A DNA stretch of 64,000 nt, from NCBI GenBank assembly GCA_938046775.1, contig CALIXB010000027.1, forward strand, positions 1 to 64,000. Reading direction: 5' to 3'. The stretch is from an uncultured Candidatus Saccharibacteria bacterium. GTDB taxonomy: Bacteria > Patescibacteriota > Saccharimonadia > Saccharimonadales > Saccharimonadaceae. Below are positions 46,489-55,909 of this stretch, piece after piece. The position numbers and the translations under genes are program-made. The notes beneath the pieces were generated by a model, which saw nothing but the letters and a program-made list of their open reading frames with translations, did no database searches and had not been told where the DNA came from. Positions within the stretch are counted from its first letter, which is position 1, and the number at the start of each line of letters is the position of its first letter.

Positions 46489-47996
46489 AGCTTATTTATA
46501 TATAGCCCAATAATCAAATCACCCTCATGATATTCCTGTTGTAATTGCCAATGTGGCGGCACTTGCTTCTTATATTCATTATAAGTTTTTGTGCGTAGAA
46601 TTAACCAAATTCGCGGGCTCTTTACTTCATTTAATGAAGCTATTTCTGGAGTATTAAGTTTTTTTATTAACCCCCATTCACCAGCCCAATCCAACTCCTC
46701 TGCCGGTTTTAGTAAAATAATTTCCTTACCAGAGAGGTTATAGTATGAGGTGTGAAAATAGGTGTAGATTTCACCGGAGACAATAGAGTCATTGCTTTTT
46801 ATATTCTCATTTATATGATTCATGGCGGTGTTGGTATTGTTCCAGGATGCTTCTGTTATATTTTTACTGCCGACATGCCACATGTAGCAGCCAATTAGCA
46901 ATATGAAAATAATAGATAAACCGACGCTACGAATTCTTTTACTCGAAAAAATAATTCCTATGTAGATAGCTATCAGACTATAAAATGCTGGTGCCGAGTA
47001 GGTGAAGTAACGGTCTAAGTAAACAGGACGGCCTTTACTAAGTGTGTAGATGATGATCATTGGTAGAAATGACCAAATTGTCACGAGCCATATTGCTGCT
47101 CGGTATTTATGGAATTTTCTAGCTAAGACGAGTGATATGATGAGCATAATTGGTAGCAGCAATAAGCCAAAGTAGCGGACTATCCTCTCATCGTAAGTTA
47201 AGAACATGGACAGGGTTGTTGATATGGTAAATTTATTAACTTCTGGTATCCAAAACTCGCCGCTAACTCTACTGACTTGGGAGATCATTACTGGCAGCCA
47301 AGGTAAGAATAATAAAAAGCATAGCCCGGCTGCTAGCCAGACATTTTTATTGGTAAAAATTTTTATGACATCAGTGCGGTCTTCGCCAATTTTTAGCCAT
47401 AAATAGACGAAGTGAGCTGGAAGCAGCAGTGCCAGGAAGTACTGTGTGTAAATGCCAATTGCCACTAAAAATCCGTATAATATCCACCAGGGTTTTTTGT
47501 CTTTTCTGTCGACCGCCATAATAAATGCATAGGTGGCTGCTACGCCAATCAGCGCCGCTAAAGCATACATCCTCGCCTCGTCGCTATAGCGGATCAGGAA
47601 TGGTCCTAAAGCTGCTAAAAAAGCTCCAAATATAGCGATTCTTTTAGAGAATATTTTTTGTAGTAAGAAAAATAGTAGGGCAATTGCCATGACGCCACAT
47701 GCAACGCTAAAGCTTCTGAGCGCAGTGACTGAATTGCCAAATAGTAATTGCCAAAAATGCATGATAATGTAATAAAATGGTGGATGTACGTCTGTAGTTG
47801 TGGTGGAGATAATGTCAATCAAGGGCTGCTTGATAATGGCAGCAGTATAGCCTTCATCATGCCAAATATCAGCCTTGGTTAAATATAACAGGCGAACGTG
47901 GGTAGCTAAAAGCAAAATTGGAATTAGCCAAATCCAGCTGGGTATTTTATGAAGAGATAAATATAGTTTTTTAAGATTTTTGCATATATTTTTCAT
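46485..47996 (-). CDS. Glycosyltransferase family 39-like membrane protein
   Basis: A 503-aa protein with about 11-12 membrane segments. The first external loop contains DIWHDEGYTAAI and then DVHPPFYYIIMHFW, the acidic and His/Pro pattern of GT39/ArnT-like transferases that use polyprenyl-phosphate sugars. Acceptor unknown. It follows gatD by 4 nt, so it is the third gene of a murT-gatD operon and may glycosylate a wall or surface polymer or protein. Confidence 0.85.
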   Translation of the reverse strand: MKNICKNLKKLYLSLHKIPSWIWLIPILLLATHVRLLYLTKADIWHDEGYTAAIIKQPLIDIISTTTTDVHPPFYYIIMHFWQLLFGNSVTALRSFSVACGVMAIALLFFLLQKIFSKRIAIFGAFLAALGPFLIRYSDEARMYALAALIGVAATYAFIMAVDRKDKKPWWILYGFLVAIGIYTQYFLALLLPAHFVYLWLKIGEDRTDVIKIFTNKNVWLAAGLCFLLFLPWLPVMISQVSRVSGEFWIPEVNKFTISTTLSMFLTYDERIVRYFGLLLLPIMLIISLVLARKFHKYRAAIWLVTIWSFLPMIIIYTLSKGRPVYLDRYFTYSAPAFYSLIAIYIGIIFSSKRIRSVGLSIIFILLIGCYMWHVGSKNITEASWNNTNTAMNHINENIKSNDSIVSGEIYTYFHTSYYNLSGKEIILLKPAEELDWAGEWGLIKKLNTPEIASLNEVKSPRIWLILRTKTYNEYKKQVPPHWQLQQEYHEGDLIIGLYINKL

Positions 47997-48000
47997 TATG

Positions 48001-48726
48001 CTATCTGGGAAGTTTTAGGGATATTTCACGTGACTTATTGGCTAGACTGTCGTCAATCTTATCTGTCTTGGGGTCTATGCTGATACCGCGTCGATTTAAG
48101 GCCTCATTGATTATAAAATCAGCAATTTGCGGGTTTTTCGGTAGGATTGGGCCGTGGAGATATGTGGCTATAACATTGTTATAGCGAACGCCTTCACTCG
48201 CATCGATCATATTATTGCCAGCACCCTTAATCACTTGCCCTAGCGGCGTGACAGTTTTATCAAGGAAGGTCTGCCCACTATGATTTTCGTATCCGATAAT
48301 CTCGCCAAATTCTTGACTCTTGATAATAATATTGCCAATCATTCGCTCCTCGCCAGCAATTGTTTCAATCGGTAAAATATTAGCGCCAACGATCTCTTCG
48401 CCTTTAAGTGTGCGGAAAAAGCGGCCGAAGAGCTGATACATACCACAAATCATTAGCATCGGCACGCCGTCGTTTGCTAATTTTCGGAGCTCGTCTGCTC
48501 GTTCCAAAAGGTCGTTTTGGATAATCGTCTGGCCAGAGTCTTGACCGCCACCACCAACGAAAATATCAATCTTAGAAAAGTCTGTTGAATCGCCTGGATT
48601 GTGGTCGATAATTTCTACTTCAAACCCGCGCCATTCTAGGCGTTTTTTTAGTACTAGCGTGTTGCCCCAGTCGCCGTATAAATTCATGTCTCGTGGATAA
48701 AGTTGTGCAATTGTTATTTTTGTCAT
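48001..48726 (-). CDS. gatD: Lipid II isoglutaminyl synthase, glutaminase subunit GatD
   Basis: Class I glutamine amidotransferase-like subunit (241 aa) that supplies ammonia to MurT for amidation of D-Glu in lipid II. The nucleophile Cys lies in MLMICGMYQLFG, and the catalytic His in ATYLHGPILPKNP; the opening ITIAQLYPRDMNLYGDWGN is typical of GatD. It overlaps murT by 4 nt. Confidence 0.92.
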   Translation of the reverse strand: MTKITIAQLYPRDMNLYGDWGNTLVLKKRLEWRGFEVEIIDHNPGDSTDFSKIDIFVGGGGQDSGQTIIQNDLLERADELRKLANDGVPMLMICGMYQLFGRFFRTLKGEEIVGANILPIETIAGEERMIGNIIIKSQEFGEIIGYENHSGQTFLDKTVTPLGQVIKGAGNNMIDASEGVRYNNVIATYLHGPILPKNPQIADFIINEALNRRGISIDPKTDKIDDSLANKSREISLKLPR

Positions 48727-49985
48727 AATATTTCCTCTACGTCGGTTTTTTCGCTAAGCAGGCGTCGAATTGCGGTCATGGCGGTATAGCTACAGAATAT
48801 TTGCTTCGGTTCTTCTGGGTGGTCGTTGATAAAATCATCTAACGCCCGCGTAATATCGGTGTCAATTTTTTCAATCGCAACTTCGTCATATTGAAGACGT
48901 AGCGCCATGTCATAAGCTCTCGCGCCACTAATCATGGCTACCTTTTTCAGAGCTGAAAAGTCAACATCCCAAAACCAACTAACATCTCGCCCGTCTGCGT
49001 AGTTGTCATTAACCGCGATCATCGTCGCGCTGCTATTTTTGGCAAATGACAAAAGCGCCAGTCGAAAGCCGCTTGGATTTTTAACGAGAATAAGTTCAAT
49101 CGGCGTGCCGTTTAGGAAAATTGTTTCACCGCGACCAAAGGCTGGCTTAATATTTTCGAGCGCTGACAATATGGTGTCTGTAACTTCCGGTCCGGTAATT
49201 TGTCGCGCCAGGGCGGTAGCTGCTGCGGCATTAAGTAAATTATAAACGCCGGTAAGCTTTAAATTGACAGCAGTTTCTTTGTTGTCAATCTGTAGAGTCG
49301 CCTCCTGGCCGCTAATATTTTTTAATAAAACATCGACGTTTACGCTTTGGCTGGCAATTGCTGCACCGTATTTTAAGTTGTCGTCGGTCGGCATTAATTT
49401 AAGTAGCTCGTCGGTTGTGCCGAAGAATACTTTTTTAGCCTGAATGTGTTTGCTAATCTTAAAAATTCGTGGATCGTCGCGATTAAGAACAACAGTATCG
49501 GTAGTTGCTTCGGCTATTTTCTGAAGCAGTGACGCTGTATTATCAATCTCTCCAAATCTATCCAGCTGGTCGCGCATTACGTTTAATAGTAGCGAGAACC
49601 GTGGGCGAACCATTTGCACAAATTTCACCGCCCAGGCCTCGTCAAGTTCCAGGACTGCAATATCGGCTTCCAGTTTACCGCGGAGGTTGACTTCATCCAG
49701 CAGTGCAGCTGCTACACCTCGGGAAAAATTACTGCCAGTCCGATTTGTAAAAACCCTTAATCCGACTGACTCGAGCAATTCCACGACGATTTTTGTGGTT
49801 GTTGTTTTTCCGTTAGTGCCGCTGATAATTACCACGCCTTGTGGTAGGTCTTTCAGGGTGCGCTGGATGAACTTTGGGTCAATTTTCTCAATCACTAAGC
49901 CTGGCAGGGCTGAGCCACCACCGCGTAACCTCGCAACCTTCTTGACGCCTTTGCCAATTATAGTACTGATCATCTGTCTTGCCAT
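48723..49985 (-). CDS. murT: Lipid II isoglutaminyl synthase, MurT subunit
   Basis: Mur-ligase-like ATPase (about 420 aa) that amidates the alpha-carboxyl of D-Glu in lipid II with ammonia from GatD. The P-loop ISGTNGKTTTTK, LLNVMRDQLDRFGE and the C-terminal NDNYADGRDVSWFWD motif are typical of MurT. The four-Cys zinc ribbon usual in the central domain of characterised MurT is missing; only one Cys is present. TATAAT (minus, 49998-49993) ends 7 nt before ATG 49985, which sets the start. Confidence 0.93.
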   Translation of the reverse strand: MARQMISTIIGKGVKKVARLRGGGSALPGLVIEKIDPKFIQRTLKDLPQGVVIISGTNGKTTTTKIVVELLESVGLRVFTNRTGSNFSRGVAAALLDEVNLRGKLEADIAVLELDEAWAVKFVQMVRPRFSLLLNVMRDQLDRFGEIDNTASLLQKIAEATTDTVVLNRDDPRIFKISKHIQAKKVFFGTTDELLKLMPTDDNLKYGAAIASQSVNVDVLLKNISGQEATLQIDNKETAVNLKLTGVYNLLNAAAATALARQITGPEVTDTILSALENIKPAFGRGETIFLNGTPIELILVKNPSGFRLALLSFAKNSSATMIAVNDNYADGRDVSWFWDVDFSALKKVAMISGARAYDMALRLQYDEVAIEKIDTDITRALDDFINDHPEEPKQIFCSYTAMTAIRRLLSEKTDVEEIL

Positions 49986-50029
49986 GTAATCCATTATACT
50001 CTGCCGGGCTAATATGCTACAATATCAAT

Positions 50030-50404
50030 ATGTTTTTGGTGGGTATCTTTCAGTGGTGGTATGGCAGTGGATTGTTGCAAAATATTCAACAAGGTTTTTT
50101 GGGGGTTTTGCGAACGGCAGACTTTTTTTCGGTCGGATTGTTATTAAAAACGTTATTTAATCCGTTTCGTCAGATTTCAGCGGCTCCAGTTGGCGGTGCT
50201 GCGCCAGTTCAGTTGTCGGCATTTTTCGATAAGTTATTTTCACGCGCGGTTGGCATGGTGGTACGCTCTGTAGTGATAATTGTTGGAATATTGATGATAT
50301 TACTGAGGGTTTTGTGGACGCTTCTAGGAATTATTCTGTGGCTGGTCTTGCCTCTATTGCCGTTTGCGGGAATTGTGCTGTGGCAAATGGGGGTTTCTAT
50401 ATGA
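50030..50404 (+). CDS. Hypothetical membrane protein coupled to the Clp-like ATPase
   Basis: A 124-aa protein with two or three hydrophobic segments (about residues 68-118 most strongly) and no known motif. TACAAT (50018-50023) ends 6 nt before ATG 50030; the frame from 49979 would run into the divergent murT start. Its stop overlaps the start of the next gene (ATGA), so it probably works with that ATPase at the membrane. Confidence 0.75.
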   Translation: MFLVGIFQWWYGSGLLQNIQQGFLGVLRTADFFSVGLLLKTLFNPFRQISAAPVGGAAPVQLSAFFDKLFSRAVGMVVRSVVIIVGILMILLRVLWTLLGIILWLVLPLLPFAGIVLWQMGVSI

Positions 50405-52839
50405 ATGTGCAGCCAAAGTTTAATTACGATAGTTTGAGGTCTCAGAAGGCAAGGTTTTCTGTTAGGTTTGGCAATGCTTGGCACGTTGTGGTAATAGCAA
50501 TTGGTATCATGATGGTGGTGCTTGGGGTGTGGATGCTGATTGAACACGGATCGGTCGGCTGGCTAATGCTGGGCCTAAGCGGTCCGATGGTTATGCTATC
50601 TATTTGGTGGGAGAAAGATTTGAAGACGGCGGAGATTAATAAGAATCCGCAGACTATTGATGATGTAATGGCGGCTGACGTTTTAGGTAGGCTACCACGC
50701 CGACCAACACCAACGGATATTACTGAAGCGATTACGGGCACTCGAGCTGGACAGTTTTTAGCCTTGCGCCTGGGTTTAACGCCAAACTTTTTGCATAATA
50801 TTTCTATTGACAATCCAGATCAAACCGAGCAGGTCTGGAAAGCAGCAATTGAGATTTGGCAGAGCACTAAAAGTCCGAAGATTACCAGTGCGGTTTTAGC
50901 CGCTGCTATAGTAAAACAGTTGCCGCAGCATGATTCGTTGCTGGCAAATATGAAAATTGATTTTCAGGATATCGAAGAGACTATCAAGTGGTACGAGCGA
51001 ATAAAGGCGTTAATTGAAGAGCATAACAAAAAGCCGTTACGGACGGGCGGAATTGCTAGAGATTGGTCTTTTGGTTATACGCCACTATTGAGCCGCTTTG
51101 CGCAGAATATTAGCGCTAACATTTCCGGGCAGATGCTTACTACAAAGCTGGCGGCGCATGAAAGTGCGCTTGAGCAAATGATGAAAATATTTAGCTCAGG
51201 TGGTCGTCAGAATATTGCGTTAATTGGTGCTGATGGCGCTGGGAAAAGTACGGTAGTTTCGGCGTTTGCAGAGATGTTGATTGATGGACATCAGGGCGTT
51301 CCTGGGTCGTTGATGTATCAGCAAGTTTTTATGCTTGACGCTTCATCTTTGGTTAGCGTAGCGTCGGGTCGTGGTGAATTGGAAAATCTGGTGACAATGA
51401 TCTTGAATGAAGCGTTTTTATCAAAGAATGTTATTTTATGCCTGGATAATGCACAGCTATTTTTTGAGGAGGGCATTGGTTCGGTTGATTTGAGTAATGT
51501 ACTACTGCCAATTTTAGAAGCTGGCAGATTGAGGATGATTTTGACAATGGACGAGCAGCGTTTCTTGCAAATTTCCCAGACTAAACCGCAGTTAGCTCAC
51601 GCCTTAAATACTATCGCTATTCAGCCGTCGAATGAATCGGAAACTATGAAAATTATGCGTGATCAACTGGTTCTGTTTGAGGCGCAGCATAAAGTTAGGT
51701 ATATGTATCAAGCTTTGGCGGAGGCTTACCGAGTGGGCGATCGATATGTTCAGGACTTGGTGATGCCGGGTAAGGCGCTAAAAATTTTAGAGGCAGCAGC
51801 AAGTTATGCTAGGGGCGGTCTGGTGACAGCGCAATCAGTTGACGATGCAATTGAAAAAACTTTGGGTATAAAAATATCCACAGTGAATACTGGCGACGAG
51901 CGTGAGAAATTGCTTAATTTGGAAACGTTGATTCATCGGCGGATGATTAATCAGTCGCGGGCGGTGACGGTTGTTTCCGATGCTATTCGCCGCGCTCGTA
52001 CTGGCGTTAGAAACCAAAATCGCCCGATTGGCGCTTTCCTGTTCCTCGGTCCGACTGGTGTTGGTAAGACTGAATTATCCAAAGCTTTGGCGGATGTTTA
52101 TTTTGGCGGCGAAGGTAGTATGATTCGCCTAGACCTTAACGAGTTTGTCCGTCCAGATGATGTAGCGCGGCTGATTGCCGATGGGGCGCGCGACCCAGGT
52201 AGCTTGACGGCTCAGGTGCAAAAAAAGCCGTTTTCAGTGGTACTGCTGGATGAGATTGAAAAAGCCCATCCGCAGGTGTTGACGACTTTACTGCAGCTGT
52301 TGGACGAAGGTATCCTGCGCGATGAGAATAACCGGGAAATTAGTTTTCGCGATACGATTGTCATCGCTACGTCGAACGCTGGAGCGGATAGGATTCGCGA
52401 ATATATTGAACGCGGTTACCAGTTGGAACAGTTTGAACAAACGTTTATCAACGAGCTGATTAATGCTAATCTATTCCGGCCGGAGTTTTTGAACCGTTTT
52501 GACGAAATTGTCTTATTCCGTCTGCTGAGCAAGGAAGAGCTATTGCAGGTTGTCAATTTGATTTTGGCTGGCGTTAATAAAACCTTGGCGCCGCAAAAAA
52601 TCCAGGTTGCGGTCGAGGAGGAAGGTAAGAAATTATTGGTTGAAGCTGGTTACGATCCGCGTCTGGGCGCGCGTCCAATGCGTCGTGTTGTCCAGCGAGC
52701 AGTTGAGAATACTGTTGCTAAGCAAATGTTAGCTGGTACAGTTGCGCCTGGATCAACTACAATTATTACCACTGAGCAAATTCGCCAGATTTTAAGTAGC
52801 CAAACCCCTCAAGCTCCAGTGGTTCCGCCGGCTAGTTAG
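50401..52839 (+). CDS. Membrane-anchored ClpC/ClpB-like double AAA+ ATPase
   Basis: A roughly 812-aa protein. Two membrane segments (about residues 27-65) replace the usual Clp N domain entry. The first AAA module has Walker A GADGAGKST but a Walker B of LCLDNAQ, with Asn where the catalytic Glu is expected. The second has intact GPTGVGKTE, VVLLDEIEKAH and LFRPEFLNRFDEIV, followed by the Clp C-terminal small domain (YDPRLGARPMRRVVQR). I do not see a ClpP-docking IGF loop. It likely unfolds or remodels proteins at the membrane. The frame before 50401 is not used, as ATG 50401 overlaps the previous stop. Confidence 0.85.
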   Translation: MNVQPKFNYDSLRSQKARFSVRFGNAWHVVVIAIGIMMVVLGVWMLIEHGSVGWLMLGLSGPMVMLSIWWEKDLKTAEINKNPQTIDDVMAADVLGRLPRRPTPTDITEAITGTRAGQFLALRLGLTPNFLHNISIDNPDQTEQVWKAAIEIWQSTKSPKITSAVLAAAIVKQLPQHDSLLANMKIDFQDIEETIKWYERIKALIEEHNKKPLRTGGIARDWSFGYTPLLSRFAQNISANISGQMLTTKLAAHESALEQMMKIFSSGGRQNIALIGADGAGKSTVVSAFAEMLIDGHQGVPGSLMYQQVFMLDASSLVSVASGRGELENLVTMILNEAFLSKNVILCLDNAQLFFEEGIGSVDLSNVLLPILEAGRLRMILTMDEQRFLQISQTKPQLAHALNTIAIQPSNESETMKIMRDQLVLFEAQHKVRYMYQALAEAYRVGDRYVQDLVMPGKALKILEAAASYARGGLVTAQSVDDAIEKTLGIKISTVNTGDEREKLLNLETLIHRRMINQSRAVTVVSDAIRRARTGVRNQNRPIGAFLFLGPTGVGKTELSKALADVYFGGEGSMIRLDLNEFVRPDDVARLIADGARDPGSLTAQVQKKPFSVVLLDEIEKAHPQVLTTLLQLLDEGILRDENNREISFRDTIVIATSNAGADRIREYIERGYQLEQFEQTFINELINANLFRPEFLNRFDEIVLFRLLSKEELLQVVNLILAGVNKTLAPQKIQVAVEEEGKKLLVEAGYDPRLGARPMRRVVQRAVENTVAKQMLAGTVAPGSTTIITTEQIRQILSSQTPQAPVVPPAS

Positions 52840-53561
52840 TTGAGTCTCTTGACGATAGATTTAGCGAACTTTCTGTTAAATGGAGCCACGGCTGCCACAG
52901 CTACCGCGCCAACACCTCTTACAGACGCGCGAGCCTTAGCTTTGAAGCGTTCTGTAATGGACAGATTCGGATTTGAAGTGTCAATCTTTGGTGATTCAGA
53001 CCAGAATGCCAGCCACACAGCCCTGGCCCCAAGTGCTAAGCTCCTCTTTGTATAGCCAGCCAGCGCCTCAGCGAAGCCTGTACGAGCAGTAAAGTTAATG
53101 TCATATTGGTCAATCTTGCGATTCTTGCCGGTAGCATGCTCGCGGGATTCTTTAATACAGTGCAGACCTTTGCTTAGATTTTCTGCTGCCCGTTGAGAGT
53201 TTTCCTGATTATCATAAGAAGGGTCTGTTACGATACGCTGCAGCTGCAAGGTTCCGAGTGTTGCGATGCTCGCGCCTAGTTCACGTAGCGTGCTGCGATT
53301 CTCTCCTTTTTCAGCCAAAGCTTCATGTTGCTCTACTGCTTCAGTAGCCCATTTTTCGGATTCATCGTTGTCACCTTGATGGCGGTAGGCAGCACTTAAA
53401 TCACGAGCAGCACGGGCTTGTTCGGATAAGTTTGGTGCCAAATTATAAGCCAGAGAGGCTAATACGGCCGCTTGTTCGAAATCTTTCTCGCTTATTGCTT
53501 TTAGGACGGCTTCCATTACGCTAGGGAAGTCATTAATAGGCCTTTGTTCGTTAATCTCCAT
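52836..53561 (-). CDS. Hypothetical TPR-like helical protein
   Basis: A 241-aa soluble protein, mostly helical with Ala-rich pairs that resemble tetratricopeptide repeats (QAAVLASLAYNLAPNL.., AARDLSAAYRHQGDNDES..). No enzyme motif is seen. Start set to ATG 53561, with TATAGT-like sequence 10 nt upstream. Its stop overlaps the convergent ATPase stop by 4 nt. Confidence 0.65.
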   Translation of the reverse strand: MEINEQRPINDFPSVMEAVLKAISEKDFEQAAVLASLAYNLAPNLSEQARAARDLSAAYRHQGDNDESEKWATEAVEQHEALAEKGENRSTLRELGASIATLGTLQLQRIVTDPSYDNQENSQRAAENLSKGLHCIKESREHATGKNRKIDQYDINFTARTGFAEALAGYTKRSLALGARAVWLAFWSESPKIDTSNPNLSITERFKAKARASVRGVGAVAVAAVAPFNRKFAKSIVKRLN

Positions 53562-53645
53562 GGTATATCTAACTATATCACTATTTAGCATAAAAGCAAG
53601 CAAATAGTAGCTATAATTAAAACCCGTCACAATAACGGGCTAATC

Positions 53646-53722
53646 TGGTACCCCGCACAGGAATCGAACCTGCAACCTTTGGTACCGGAAACCAACGCTC
53701 TATCCAGTTGAGCTAACGGGGC
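53646..53722 (-). tRNA. tRNA-Arg (CCG)
   Basis: 77 nt with encoded CCA, minus strand. Acceptor GCCCCGT; stem TTGGT/ACCAA frames loop TTCCGGT, anticodon CCG. Confidence 0.95.
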
Positions 53723-53769
53723 ATTTGATGCGCTGATAGGGCAGTGTCTAGTAAAAAAGCGCCAATTAA

Positions 53770-53846
53770 TGGTACACCCGGCAAGATTCGAACTTGCGAC
53801 CCCTTGGTTCGAAGCCAAGTACTCTAATCCGCTGAGCTACGGGTGC
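53770..53846 (-). tRNA. tRNA-Arg (TCG)
   Basis: 77 nt with encoded CCA, minus strand. Acceptor GCACCCG; stem CTTGG/CCAAG frames loop CTTCGAA, anticodon TCG. It lies 47 nt from tRNA-Arg(CCG) and both may be cotranscribed. Confidence 0.95.
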
Positions 53847-53900
53847 GTACAGAGGTATTATAGCATAGATGGCGACCGAGTAAAATGATATAATATACGC

Positions 53901-54926
53901 ATGGATGTCATGACGAATGTACCATTGAAGCAGTATACGACTATGAAATTAGGCGGTGAAACACGCTATATGGTGGCCGTAGATTCTGACAGCGATGTTG
54001 TAACTTCATATCGGAATGCCCGAAAGGAAAATCTGCCTGTCTTCGTGCTGGGTGGCGGCAGTAATGTCATCACGCGCGACGAAACATTTGAGGGAATCGT
54101 TCTGTTGAATAAGATTAAGGGGTTTGAGGTTGTTGCCGATAATGACGATACGACAGATATCAAGATTGGTGCGGGCGAAGTTTGGGATGAAGTTGTTGAA
54201 CGGGCTGTTGGTCTGGGGCTTCAGGGGATTGAGGCTATGTCGGGAATTCCGGGAACTGCCGGTGCTGCACCCGTTCAGAATGTTGGTGCCTACGGACAAG
54301 AGATTGCCGACACTTTGGTCAGCTTAGAGGCATATGATTCAAAAACTGATTCAATTGTGACGATTTCTGCTGATGAATGTGATTTCTCTTATCGCAATAG
54401 TATTTTTCGTGATAGTCAAAAGGGTCGTTACTGTATTTTAAATATTACTCTAAGATTAAATAAAGCAGAACCGAGGCCGCCATATTACGCTTCGCTACAA
54501 AAATATATTGAAGAAAATGACATTCGTGAAGTTAATTTGTCGGTAATTCGTGTGGCGGTGCTTAATATTCGCTCGGAAAAATTGCCAGATCCAGCTGAGA
54601 TACCTAGCGCAGGTTCTTTTTTCAAGAACGCTTTGATCGAAAAATGGCAACTGGAGCAATTGCAAAAAGAGTATAGTGATGTGCCAAATTATGCTATGTC
54701 TGACGGAAGATATAAAGTGCCAACGGGATGGCTGATTGATAAGGCTGGCTTAAAAGGTTTTGCTAGCCATGACATGAGAGTTTATGAAAAAAATGCTTTA
54801 GTACTGGTCAATGAGTCCGCGACTGGCTATGACGATTTGGCGGCAATTCGTGAGCAAATTATTCAAACGGTTTATGATAAATTTGGCATAAGAATTGAAC
54901 AAGAACCGTTGGAGCTTTCTTTGTAA
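53901..54926 (+). CDS. murB: UDP-N-acetylenolpyruvoylglucosamine reductase
   Basis: Reduces UDP-GlcNAc-enolpyruvate to UDP-MurNAc with NADPH, the step after MurA. The 341-aa protein has the FAD-binding LGGGSNV motif, GAGEVWDEVVERAV, the SGIPGTAGAAPVQNVGAYG block, and PSAGSFFKNA with the catalytic Ser. The N-terminal part TTMKLGG is standard. TATAAT (53889-53894) ends 6 nt before the ATG. Confidence 0.96.
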   Translation: MDVMTNVPLKQYTTMKLGGETRYMVAVDSDSDVVTSYRNARKENLPVFVLGGGSNVITRDETFEGIVLLNKIKGFEVVADNDDTTDIKIGAGEVWDEVVERAVGLGLQGIEAMSGIPGTAGAAPVQNVGAYGQEIADTLVSLEAYDSKTDSIVTISADECDFSYRNSIFRDSQKGRYCILNITLRLNKAEPRPPYYASLQKYIEENDIREVNLSVIRVAVLNIRSEKLPDPAEIPSAGSFFKNALIEKWQLEQLQKEYSDVPNYAMSDGRYKVPTGWLIDKAGLKGFASHDMRVYEKNALVLVNESATGYDDLAAIREQIIQTVYDKFGIRIEQEPLELSL

Positions 54927-54927
54927 T

Positions 54928-54943
54928 AAGCATAGGCTTTTTT
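54928..54943 (+). terminator. Short terminator-like hairpin after murB
   Basis: AAGC-ATAG-GCTT followed by TTTT. The stem is only 4 bp, so this is weak evidence for termination. Confidence 0.35.
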
Positions 54944-54968
54944 GTAAAACTGCGCTACAATATTGAAT

Positions 54969-55454
54969 ATGAATCGTAGGATGGGTGGTTATACGATAGT
55001 TGAGTTGGCAATAATTATTGTAGTCGTGTCAATTTTAGCGGGCCTCACCTTTGTTGGTGGTGAAAGATTTTCAAATCTCACTAAAAGAGAAAAACAGCGA
55101 GCTAATATTTCCGAGCTATCACTAAAGCTGGAGAGGTATTATAAATATAACAATACAAGCGGCATCGGGCATGAATATCCGTCGTGTGGTGACTTAATTA
55201 GGAATTTTTCGTCAATTGTAGGATCCGATTCTTTGAAAAAGGAAATGATAAAGTGTAGCCGTAGCGACTGGGCTGGCGGAAGTAACGGTGAAATATTATA
55301 TGAAGCCTCAAATATTGATGGACATGACTGCACTAAGCCAGTATCTGGCGCGCCATCTGATATAGTTGCAGCAACTTGCGTCAGGCATAGTATCACGTAT
55401 AAAGATTTGTCCACTGGGGCAGAAAAAAAGGTGGATAGCATATGGCGCGACTAG
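54969..55454 (+). CDS. Type IV pilin-like protein, first of the second pilus locus
   Basis: A 161-aa prepilin: leader MNRRMGG, then YTIVELAIIIVVVSILAGL, the class III/IV pilin helix. The globular part has five or so cysteines spread through it. TACAAT (54956-54961) ends 7 nt before ATG 54969. It overlaps the next prepilin by 13 nt. Confidence 0.85.
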   Translation: MNRRMGGYTIVELAIIIVVVSILAGLTFVGGERFSNLTKREKQRANISELSLKLERYYKYNNTSGIGHEYPSCGDLIRNFSSIVGSDSLKKEMIKCSRSDWAGGSNGEILYEASNIDGHDCTKPVSGAPSDIVAATCVRHSITYKDLSTGAEKKVDSIWRD

Positions 55455-55909
55455 TAAATAAAAGCGAGGGGTTTACAATAGTTGAAGTAGCAGTGACGTT
55501 GGTTGTTATTGGTATTTTTATGGTTGTCATATTAAGTATGCAAGCTCAGGTCAGTACAATTTCAGTATTGAGTGCGCAGCAAACTAAGGCAAGTTTTCTG
55601 GCCTACAATAATATGCGTCGTTACGCGAATGACTCTCCGCCGTCATGGTTTAAGTGTAACACTGGTCCATCTGGTACTAGATATAAAGTGATGGAAATAA
55701 CGGAGAGTATTGATGGTTTGCCAGGTATGGTGAGGCAGGAGGTGTATGCTTCGGCGCCGTATGGGTGTAAGGATGCTAGTAGTAGTGGCGGCGGCAAGTC
55801 TAGCCTAGGCATGCCAGTTAAAGTAGAGTCGATAGTAGAATATGGATTGCCGTCTTCTGGGTCTGGCAGTGGAAGAAAGGTGACACATGCAACATACGCA
55901 GCATTCTAA
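55442..55909 (+). CDS. Minor prepilin
   Basis: A 155-aa prepilin with leader MARLVNKSEG and methylation site FTIVEVAVTLVVIGIF. A Gly/Ser-rich stretch lies near residues 112-120 and again before the C terminus. It overlaps its neighbours on both sides (13 and 23 nt), so translation is tightly coupled. Confidence 0.85.
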   Translation: MARLVNKSEGFTIVEVAVTLVVIGIFMVVILSMQAQVSTISVLSAQQTKASFLAYNNMRRYANDSPPSWFKCNTGPSGTRYKVMEITESIDGLPGMVRQEVYASAPYGCKDASSSGGGKSSLGMPVKVESIVEYGLPSSGSGSGRKVTHATYAAF

